Positions 54,185 to 60,871 of a DNA stretch of 64,000 bases are shown one piece after another. Position 1 is the stretch's first letter; each line of letters opens with the position of its first letter. The translations under genes and the position numbers were made by a program. The stretch is from CALDTK01 sp965215215 (lineage in GTDB: Bacteria > Bacteroidota > Bacteroidia > Chitinophagales > Saprospiraceae): NCBI GenBank assembly GCA_965215215.1, contig OZ244043.1, forward strand, positions 1,364,001-1,428,000, read 5' to 3'. A model generated the notes under the pieces. It was not told the DNA's origin and made no database searches. It was given only the letters and a program-made list of their open reading frames with translations.

Positions 54185-55702
54185 TTAGCCAACCCCGTCC
54201 CGAAGTTCTGGACTAAAATTACTAGGCAGCAGCTCGGCCACGCGATTGACTGGGTGTGGTAGGATGCGAGCGAGCGTGTCGTTGAGCCAGGCCCGCGGGT
54301 TGACACCAGCCGCCTTGCAGCTCAATAGCAGACTGTACAGCACGGCAATGTTCTCGGCCGCCCCGTGATTGCCGGCGAACAGGTAATTCTTCCTGCCGAG
54401 GGCCAGCGGGCGGACTTGATTCTCGATGCCATTGTTGTCGAGTTCGACGCGCCCATCTTCGAGCACCACGCTCAGCGACGGCCACTGGTGGCGGGCGTAG
54501 CCGATGGCCTTGCCCAGGGGCGTCTTCGGGATGGGGGCGTGCTGGTCCTTCGCTAGCCAAGCAGTCAACTCGGCGAACACCGGCGTGAGTTGGGCTTTGC
54601 GTTCTGCTAGTCGCTGATCAGGCGGCAGACCTCGCCACCGAGCTTCGAGGGCGTAGATGCGCTGGATGATACCCAAGGCCTGTTTCGCGCTTGGATCGGA
54701 GCCGGTGGCCTCGAAGAGCTTGCGCCGGATGTGGGCTAGGCATCCAATCTGACGTATGTCGGCTCCCTTAGCCCGCAGTCCTGCGAGGGCCGTTTTGTAG
54801 GGGCCCCACCCGTCGGTCTGCAGCACGCCGCTGAAGTCCGCGAGCACCGAGGCCGGCAGCTTCGACCCGCGGCTCTTGTCGTAGCGGAAGGCTACGGCCT
54901 CGGTCGTCGGATCGCGCACGAGCCACATCCAGCCCTGGTGACTCGCTCGGGGCTTGTCGGCCGAGAGAACGCGGATGCCGGACTCGTCCATCTGCACGTA
55001 GTCCGTGGCCATGATCCGGTCCACGAGCGCGTTGTACAGCGGCTTGAGGGTCGCGGCGACGCGCTCGACCCACTTGCCCATCGTGGCGGGACTCAGAGCC
55101 CAGTCGTAGTCGCGCTTGAGCGCCTCGGCCTGCCGGTAGAGCGGCTGGTGGTCGAGAAACTTCTTCAAGATCACGTCCGCGGCGAGCGTTTCGTCCGCTA
55201 TCGAGCGGGCCAGCACGCGGTCGCGGGCGTGAGCACAACTCACCTCGCCGGTGGCCAGGCATCTGTAAGTGGGTCGCTTTTGGAGGATACGCACGTACTG
55301 CGCGGGCCGGTACTCAACGCGCTCTGAAGTTTCGTAGCCTATGAGCACGTGCCCTTCGCGTTCGAGCTTAGCCTCATCGTACTCGCCGCGCTCGGCGTCG
55401 GTCTGTCCAGGGGCGACGACTTCTACCTCGAGCGGGAAGTGTGCCGGTAGGGGGTTGCGGCCGGGGTGCCTTGTAACGACGGCCTCGGGCTCGGTGGACT
55501 TAGCCGGCTCTTCGATGTCGATCTGCTCGTCAACCTCGCTGAACAGATTGAGCTGCTCGTCGCCAGCTGGGATGAACCGCTCCGAGCGACGGGCGTGAAG
55601 CTGGCGCAAGAGCGCCTCATTAGCCTGTTCGAGCGCTTGGATTTGTGCCTCGAGCTGGGCGATTCGCTTGTCCTTGGCCAGGAGAAGTGTGTCAGTTGCC
55701 AC
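54185..55702 (-). CDS. tnpC: IS66 transposase TnpC
   Basis: About 505 residues from a GTG at 55702. Coiled-coil start (KDKRIAQLEAQIQALEQANE), Cys motif region (TYRCLATGEVSC), catalytic Asp in YVQMDESGIRV, second Asp in QTDGWGPY, Glu in DNNGIENQVRPLALGRKNY, and the C-terminal IS66_C segment. Full length, so probably active. Confidence 0.92.
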   Translation of the reverse strand: MATDTLLLAKDKRIAQLEAQIQALEQANEALLRQLHARRSERFIPAGDEQLNLFSEVDEQIDIEEPAKSTEPEAVVTRHPGRNPLPAHFPLEVEVVAPGQTDAERGEYDEAKLEREGHVLIGYETSERVEYRPAQYVRILQKRPTYRCLATGEVSCAHARDRVLARSIADETLAADVILKKFLDHQPLYRQAEALKRDYDWALSPATMGKWVERVAATLKPLYNALVDRIMATDYVQMDESGIRVLSADKPRASHQGWMWLVRDPTTEAVAFRYDKSRGSKLPASVLADFSGVLQTDGWGPYKTALAGLRAKGADIRQIGCLAHIRRKLFEATGSDPSAKQALGIIQRIYALEARWRGLPPDQRLAERKAQLTPVFAELTAWLAKDQHAPIPKTPLGKAIGYARHQWPSLSVVLEDGRVELDNNGIENQVRPLALGRKNYLFAGNHGAAENIAVLYSLLLSCKAAGVNPRAWLNDTLARILPHPVNRVAELLPSNFSPELRDGVG

Positions 55703-55764
55703 GGCCCTCAAAGTACGAAACGCCCCTCGGTCGTCCAAGCTGAAACGCTAGCAATTACTGGTGC

Positions 55765-56118
55765 TTAGGCCGCTTTTCGGTAGCGCTTTCTCCGCTCGAT
55801 GGAGGCTAGCTTGACGCCCCCGAGGATCAGGCGCAGTGTCTCGGGCGACACCGCGGCGTACGGAGCCTTTGACGACGGCTGCGGTACTTCGAGGGTGCCC
55901 TCAGCGAGGACTTTGTAGTAGACGGCGAACCCGTCGCCCTCGAAACAGAGGAGTTTGATGCGGTCGCGGCGGCGGTTGCAAAAGCAGTAGATCGCCCCAT
56001 CGGCCGGATCACGACCGAAGGCCGAGCGAACCACGCCACTCAGCCCGGCGTAGCCCTTGCGCATGTCGCATACCCCGGTGTAGAAGTAGAGCCGCACCCC
56101 GGGGGCGAGGGCTAGCAC
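55765..56118 (-). CDS. tnpB: IS66 accessory protein TnpB
   Basis: 117 residues from a GTG at 56118. Family core: LYFYTGVCDMRKGYAGL (the V-D-M-R-K motif), IYCFCNRRRDRIKLLCFEGDG. Overlaps tnpA by 7 bp. Needed together with TnpA and TnpC for IS66 transposition. Confidence 0.9.
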   Translation of the reverse strand: MLALAPGVRLYFYTGVCDMRKGYAGLSGVVRSAFGRDPADGAIYCFCNRRRDRIKLLCFEGDGFAVYYKVLAEGTLEVPQPSSKAPYAAVSPETLRLILGGVKLASIERRKRYRKAA

Positions 56119-56393
56119 CGCACGGGGGATGACAGCGTCGGCGTGGGGATGCGCACGCGAGTACCATCGGGGTAGGTAATCTCGATGGCGGGCGCCTCGC
56201 CGGGAGCGCGGCATTGAGGCTGAACGATAACTTCGGTAAAGGCCGGCGCGCTGGCGGCCTGCTGTTCGCCGCGTAGTTCTTTGCCGCGCCAGTAGCTGAA
56301 GGTCGCCAGACTGATGTCCTCGCGCTCGCAAAAAGCACGTTGGGAGAGCCCAGATTGACGCCAGGCATCGGGGAGGTGGGATAGGTTTGCCAT
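56112..56393 (-). CDS. tnpA: IS66 accessory protein TnpA
   Basis: 93 residues with an N-terminal helix-turn-helix (SGLSQRAFCEREDISLATFS YWR region) and a beta-strand tail (IEITYPDGTRVRIP). First gene of the IS66 operon. Confidence 0.85.
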   Translation of the reverse strand: MANLSHLPDAWRQSGLSQRAFCEREDISLATFSYWRGKELRGEQQAASAPAFTEVIVQPQCRAPGEAPAIEITYPDGTRVRIPTPTLSSPVRC

Positions 56394-56453
56394 GCCCGCA
56401 AACCTCCGGGCCGATGGGACGAATCGACAATACGGGCTTGGCTAAGTGCTTAC

Positions 56454-56772
56454 GATTTACGGGGTCCTTGGCGACGGACAGAACCCTGCGGGAGGATATT
56501 GGACATACCAGTTGCCGTCAAGTAGGGCGAATTTGTTTGGTGGCTCTGCGGTGCGTCCAGAGCGGAACGCCGCCAATCGATACGTCGAGTACACTGTGCC
56601 GCCTGGGGGGCTTAAAGTTTGGGATGGGCCAGCTGCTCGTCAGCAGTTACTGGATCACGTAGACGATATTCATTTACCTGGGGGAGGAGTTCAGATATAC
56701 ATTCCTGAGCCTTACCGGCAGGTAGGGAATGCATTTGACAATCTCACGTTGAATAATTTAATTCTGCCTTAA
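56454..56772 (+). pseudogene. Orphan toxin tip T4, 3' part
   Basis: Continues from 54176 with GVLGDGQNPAGGYWTYQLPS, then YVEYTVPPGGLKVWDGPAAR and HLPGGGVQIYIPEPYRQ, stop at 56770-56772. The Gly-rich, beta-rich pattern (LKVWDGPAA ... LPGGGVQ) is typical of nuclease- or ART-like tips, but I cannot assign it. Cut by IS66 and truncated by IS3. Confidence 0.6.
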
Positions 56773-56780
56773 CTTTGGGA

Positions 56781-57131
56781 ATGGAACAAGTTTGCGGAGA
56801 GTTACGGGATGCGTTTAGGCGTCTCCGATTGATTTACGAGAATGTATTAGATGATTTCGAAGCCGAGAAACGGCAATCACCATACATTGATAGAGATGAT
56901 ATAGGGCGGAAGCTTTCGCTCCTACGATCGCAGGAGCGCTTGTATGCAAACTGCGTAGACTCAAGCTGGGCTCTACAGCGAAGGTTGTCTTACGCTCAAA
57001 GCAACATGCGAGGGTTTTTTCGCGGATTCGATAATTCTATTCTTGGGTCCCGTAAGTGGCACCAAGAATCAGTATCGATATTAGATAAGTTGGGCCGAGT
57101 CACCCAAAGGCTGGATCGTTTAATCGTCTAG
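56781..57131 (+). CDS. Probable immunity protein for tip T4
   Basis: 116 residues from the ATG at 56781, 8 bp after the T4 stop. Entirely helical, highly charged (LRLIYENVLDDFEAEKRQ; ILDKLGRVTQRLDRLIV). Intact although its tip is broken twice. No family recognised. Confidence 0.6.
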   Translation: MEQVCGELRDAFRRLRLIYENVLDDFEAEKRQSPYIDRDDIGRKLSLLRSQERLYANCVDSSWALQRRLSYAQSNMRGFFRGFDNSILGSRKWHQESVSILDKLGRVTQRLDRLIV

Positions 57132-57475
57132 CTTAGTTGTTTAGCGAGGTTTACTTTTAGGATGAATGCGTCGAGCAGTTCTGAAGCGGTTCGTTTGTGG
57201 TGGTCGTCGAAGTCTTTGCTTTTGCGAAGAGACGAAGTAGATACTCATCAGAAATCTGATTTTGGGCGCGTTCATCACTGGGTCCGTTACAGTTGGGCTC
57301 CCCAAAGCCGCCCAAACCCGCTTAACCCAGCCGTCGAGATTGAATCAACCACCGCTCCGCAAGCTGCGCAGCGTCTGATCCGATCCCGCCGTTCGGGAAT
57401 GGATCACCTTTTTTCTTCCTCTGAAAACGTCCGTACCTGCGGTGCTCAGGGGAAGAAAAAAGGGCCGGCTATCTT
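57132..57475. other. Non-coding or decayed DNA with a 13-bp inverted repeat
   Basis: No convincing gene. CCTTTTTTCTTCC (57407-57419) pairs with GGAAGAAAAAAGG (57451-57463) across 31 bases. Possibly the remains of a mobile element. Confidence 0.4.
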
Positions 57476-57601
57476 ATGGCCATACTGATCAAATCACTTG
57501 CTGTCAGTTGGACGCGCTTAGTGCTTGTGCTAATCCTCGTTCCGGGGGGCTTATGCGATGCTGATGCAGCAAGTTTTAGCGTAAGCGAGGTAGAAAAATA
57601 G
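57476..57601 (+). CDS. Short signal-peptide-like open frame
   Basis: 41 codons (MAILIKSLAVSWTRLVLVLI ... VSEVEK) with one hydrophobic helix. Could be the surviving N terminus of a lost exported protein. A GTTTT/GNAA motif copy (57573-57586) encodes its ASFSVSE part. Confidence 0.3.
   Translation: MAILIKSLAVSWTRLVLVLILVPGGLCDADAASFSVSEVEK
57573..57586 (+). repeat. GTTTT/GNAA motif, only copy in the tip array
   Basis: GTTTTAGCGTAAGC. The previous copy is at 46565 and the next at 62993, so the motif is nearly missing from the toxin/IS region. Confidence 0.7.
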
Positions 57602-57602
57602 C

Positions 57603-57851
57603 AGTAAAAAATGATGCGGGGTTAGAGAAGGTTAGGGCGTGAGAAACGGTATTCAGTAATCCCACTATAAGGCGAGATCCTACGTCTCTTAAGAAGGTAT
57701 CGAAGTATTTAGACGATAACCCCGCCAACAGTTCGGCGTTCAAAGCGAAGTTTGACGCGACCCCTTTCACGCGACAGGTTGATTTTATCGATCGGACGGT
57801 GAAGTTTGATGATCTGAAGCGGGTTAAGGCGACGGCTTCGTTTTCGACTCA
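57603..57851 (+). pseudogene. Tip T5: pre-toxin fragment
   Basis: Frame VKNDAGLEKVRA, TGA (57640-57642), ETVFSNPTIRRDPTSLKKV ... NPANSSAF. It resembles the carrier just before tip T1 (DDLRDKVQAWEIVSEVGIAT ... SNPAGREE); the TGA stands where the carrier has Trp. Continues into 58800-59268 after removal of the IS at 57852-58796. Confidence 0.65.
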
Positions 57852-57933
57852 GAGCGTGTTAGAGTTTTTGGGTGCGGACCTCCCGCATGCGTAACCTGCT
57901 GAACAAGAGGCCGCCGGAGCCGCTACCGGGGGC

Positions 57934-58789
57934 ATGGATACCACTCTATACCACCCGAACGTCTCCGACGGCAGCGTAAAACTACTCACCCGAGTCATTC
58001 GGTTACTCATCCCCCGCCGCGTACGTAAGTATCCCCTCGAACTCGTCGTCGCCGCAATCCTCCACCGCGTCGACGACGGCTGTAAGTGGCGGAGCCTCGA
58101 CTCGCCGCAGCTCCCGTGGCACGTAGCTTACGACTACTTCCGGCGCTGGGCTCGCGAGCGCGTCATGGAGACGGCTAACGCCCCGATCGTCAGCGTGCTA
58201 CGCTTTATCGAAGCCCCCGCCCTCACCTACGTCGGTGCCCCCGGACCCGACCGCAACCCCGGACACCCGACCGCCGTCGCGATCGACTCGAGATCGGTAC
58301 CCGCGGCGGCGTGGGGGCGGCGCGAGGTCCACGGATATGATGGCTACAAGCGCGTCAGCGGCGTCAAGCTGCACGCCTGTACCGACTCCCCACGCCTGTA
58401 CCGACTCCCGAGGCCATTTGCTCGGGTGCGTCGCGACGGGGGCGAACGCCCACGACGGCCCCCCGGCCGAGCGCGTCGTCGCCGTAGCTCAGGCGTCGGG
58501 GTTCACGACCGTCACCCTCGCCCTCGCCGACGGCGCGTACGAGCACTTCGCCGACGCGTTGGCGGAGCGTGGCGTCGAGCTACGGTGTACGACGGTACCC
58601 GAGTGCAAGAAGCTGAAAGCCAATGGGTTCGCGCCGGTACCGGTGCGGTGGGTCATCGAGCGGACCTTCGCGCACCCGTCGTTCTCGCGGGCGTTTCGCA
58701 CGTGCTACGACCGGCTACGCCGACACTACGAGGCGACGGTGTTGTGGGCGCACGTCAAGCTCGCGCTCAGGCAGCTCGAAAAACTCTAA
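57934..58789 (+). pseudogene. IS5-family transposase, broken by a 19-bp tandem duplication
   Basis: The first frame has PLELVVAAILHRVDDGCKWR, WHVAYDYFRRWARERV, first catalytic Asp in VAIDSRSVPAAAWGRR. After a 19-bp duplication (58372-58409) the true protein continues in another frame: TDSRGHLLGCVATGANAHDG, second Asp in LALADGAYEH, Glu in WVIERTFAHP. The printed frame instead runs on into tip T5, giving a false fusion. Confidence 0.88.
58372..58409. repeat. 19-bp tandem duplication in transposase
   Basis: CACGCCTGTACCGACTCCC occurs at 58372-58390 and 58391-58409. 19 is not a multiple of 3, so the transposase is frameshifted. Confidence 0.9.
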
Positions 58790-58799
58790 CACGCTCTCA

Positions 58800-59268
58800 A
58801 GGGTTATCAAGAAGTGATGTCCCACAAAGGACACTTAATCAGATGACGCAGGAGGCAGCAGCTCCGCAGTTTATTGATGAGTATATCGCTAGTGGAAGCA
58901 CAGTTCCGGTGGCGCGTCAGTTTGCTGCAGGCGATGAACTGTTCAAAGTCATACCAAAAGGCGATGCAGGCCCTAGCCAATTCACTCCCTACTGGATGTC
59001 TCGCAAGGAGCTTGACGGGCTATCTAATTCAGCTAACTTCGAGCAGCAGCTTGGACTGCCACTCGGGAGCCATGCGGCCAAGTATGATGTCTACAAAATC
59101 AGAGTCAAATCAGGAGAGTCTCCAAATGTATTTGAGAGTAAAATCGCCAACACAGTGGAGGGCTCATACATTACAACTGGTGGTGCAACTCAAAGCCTCG
59201 TTCTTAATAGGTCGAAGTGGGACGCTCCGCAAAAGCTATCAGAAGTAATTTTTCCACCTGCACAATAG
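58800..59268 (+). pseudogene. Tip T5: toxin domain
   Basis: Continues the 57603-57851 fragment (FSTQ-GLSRSDVPQRTL). Toxin domain GDELFKVIPKGDAGPSQFTP YW, then EQQLGLPLGSHAAKYDVYKI and TTGGATQSLVLNRSKWDAP. Same family as tip T1, with an IPKGD/VPKGD start, LGLP...SH and GGATQ-LVL-R core. Followed after 3 bp by a small gene, as with T1. Confidence 0.7.
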
Positions 59269-59271
59269 GTA

Positions 59272-59463
59272 ATGATGATATTAAATAAATATGGTAATAG
59301 GCATGTGGATTTAGAAATCCAAGAGCTGGTCGAAGAATACCAACACTGCATTTCTGAGGGTAGGAGCGGATGCAAAGCTAAAGTCCGAGACAAGATCATG
59401 AATCTCAGATATAAGCTATCTGCGAATAGAGGAACTGAATATTATGAAACTCGATTTGGGTAG
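59272..59463 (+). CDS. Probable immunity protein for tip T5
   Basis: 63 residues, charged and helical (DLEIQELVEEYQHCISEGRS). Shorter than the T1 partner and not clearly similar to it, although the two tips are homologues; immunity proteins often diverge faster. Role inferred from position. Confidence 0.5.
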   Translation: MMILNKYGNRHVDLEIQELVEEYQHCISEGRSGCKAKVRDKIMNLRYKLSANRGTEYYETRFG

Positions 59464-59686
59464 GATGCTATGTTCGAAAATATGATAGATACATTGAGGC
59501 GGAGTTGATGCCAAGTGACGTTGCGCTCACGAAGTATAAGCTTGACTTTGCCCTGTCGAGGGCCTAGGGCGGGCACAGTACCGCAGTGGTCTGCGTACGA
59601 TCGAGACGGTCGAGCGCTACGAGCGGAGTCATTTCAAGGACCTGCGGGCGGCGGTGAGGCGGTATCATCCAATGCGGCGACGGTAG
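59463..59686 (+). pseudogene. Decayed small gene
   Basis: Two open pieces: YVRKYDRYIEAELMPSDVAL ... LDFALSRA (59463-59567) and, in another frame, RAQYRSGLRTIETVERYERS ... RRYHPMRRR (to 59686). They fit together if a frameshift near 59,565 is corrected. No family recognised. Confidence 0.4.
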
Positions 59687-59755
59687 ACAACACGTAAAGG
59701 GAATCGTTACGTTGAGGATGGCATTGTGCCATTATGGTACAAAAGACCGAGCATT

Positions 59756-60007
59756 ATGGTGGTCAGCAGCAGCCGAGAGTTTAGGCAGAATTAGTACGAT
59801 TACTTTGACGGGGTCTATAAGGGGGAGCGGGTCATCATGCAGCGGGGCGAGGACAAATCGTACAAGCTTTGGGAGGTTAACGGGGACGATATGTACTCCG
59901 ACGCCGAATCGGTGACGTGCATTAAAGAAAGTATGGCGGCAGTTGAGCACGGTGAGGTCGTACTTATAAGTAGCGCTGGCGAGGTGAAGGCACTGCTCAG
60001 CGAGTGA
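59756..60007 (+). pseudogene. Phd/YefM-type antitoxin with nonsense mutation
   Basis: Starts MVVSSSREFRQN, then TAG (59792-59794) where a Gln fits, then YDYFDGVYKGERVIMQRGED. The SSREFRQN-x-x-x-YFD and G-E-x-V-I-x-Q-R-G motifs are those of Phd/YefM antitoxins. Its TGA overlaps the GTG of the YoeB-like gene by 4 bp. Confidence 0.7.
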
Positions 60008-60225
60008 ACTACACGTTAGAGATTACTAAAATGACTCTGACCGACCTCAAGAAACACAAGAAGTCTGGTGACAAGGCGCTGTGACGGAGGCTCGAACGGC
60101 TGCTCAAGGAATTTAAGTAACATTCCCGTACCGGTTGCGGCAAACCCGAGCAGCTGAAGCACGACCTAGCGGGGTTGTGTTCGCGTTGGATCAACGCTAA
60201 ACATCGACTAATTTATCGGATTTAG
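60004..60225 (+). pseudogene. YoeB/Txe-type mRNA interferase, dead
   Basis: Reads LTDLKKHKKSGDKAL, TGA, RRLERLLKEFK, TAA, HSRTGCGKPEQLKHDLAGLC and INAKHRLIYRI. The order and motifs (KHKKSGD, GKPEQLKH, HRLIY) are those of YoeB. Two in-frame stops show it is inactive. Partner of the Phd/YefM-like gene. Confidence 0.78.
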
Positions 60226-60243
60226 GAAGAAGTAGGAACGGTA

Positions 60244-60528
60244 GTGAACCTTGGCGCTTACACGTATTGCGATGACCGACAGATACTTAGCTTGACTCTG
60301 TTTGGCCGGCACGTGCTGGAGATCGGCGGCGATTTTTACCCGCTTATCGCTCTTAACGAAAACTCAATATCGGCGCCTGGGGCTCCGCTCGACTACGCGT
60401 ACGTGATCGGTCGGCAGGTAGCGCTCGGCACTTTCGCGCGCGAGTGTAATTACGAATACGGACACGAGTTGGGGGGGGCAACTTGCCGAACTATAACGCG
60501 TCTCTCACCAACACACAACGCCAGATAA
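60244..60528 (+). CDS. Hypothetical open frame
   Basis: 94 residues from GTG (MNLGAYTYCDDRQILSLTLF). No family recognised; may be another fragment in the decayed zone. Confidence 0.3.
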   Translation: MNLGAYTYCDDRQILSLTLFGRHVLEIGGDFYPLIALNENSISAPGAPLDYAYVIGRQVALGTFARECNYEYGHELGGATCRTITRLSPTHNAR

Positions 60529-60871
60529 GCTGACACCGTCCTTGGAACGCTGGCGCCGACCGCAGGGCAGGAAGACAGACTAGCTATTACACTTTAGAGC
60601 TGTCCGAATAACCGCAAGGCTTCAATTGCACGCCATTATAATCGGGTTTTCGATTAACATCCACTCACTAACATGCCGGCTGAAAGAGGTAATAACTACT
60701 GTTTGATAGCTCAATCAATTCTGTAAATCGCGAAGTCCGTTGTAAAGTTCGCAAACACCAGCGCCGAAGCAGCTTCGAATACGGCTTCTAAGTGTACAGA
60801 TGTGCAAATACAACAATTCAGCGTTCCCTTGCACGCGCCCTTTCCCTCCCCACTACCTTGCTGCTTCAGCT
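60529..60871. other. Intergenic before the helicase gene
   Basis: AT-rich, about 340 bp. The minus strand at 60584-60624 reads IEALRLFGQL and stop, nearly the same bases as 52528-52558 of immunity-like gene I3. No clear promoter or terminator is seen. Confidence 0.45.

Larger units (their letters stand above)
54177..56453 (-). mobile_element. Complete IS66-family element (2,277 bp)
   Basis: Inverted ends GTATCCGCTTAGCCAACCCC and GTAAGCACTTAGCCAAGCCC; 8-bp flanks GATTTACA (54169-54176) and GATTTACG (56454-56461), one mismatch. Carries tnpA, tnpB and tnpC in the standard order on the minus strand. Inserted in tip T4. Confidence 0.9.
57852..58796 (+). mobile_element. Second IS5-like element (945 bp)
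   Basis: Inverted ends GAGCGTGTTAGAGTTTTT at both sides; 3-bp duplications TCA (57849-57851 and 58797-58799). Different from the 933-bp element but with the same TNA target preference. Splits tip T5. Confidence 0.9.

Noticed and set aside
57162..57488. 108-codon open frame after immunity gene I4
   Set aside because: Irregular composition, ends in the inverted-repeat region and shows no domain-like pattern; more likely decayed DNA.
57934..59268. 444-residue transposase-toxin fusion
   Set aside because: Created by a 19-bp duplication that shifts the transposase frame; the IS end and target duplication lie inside it.
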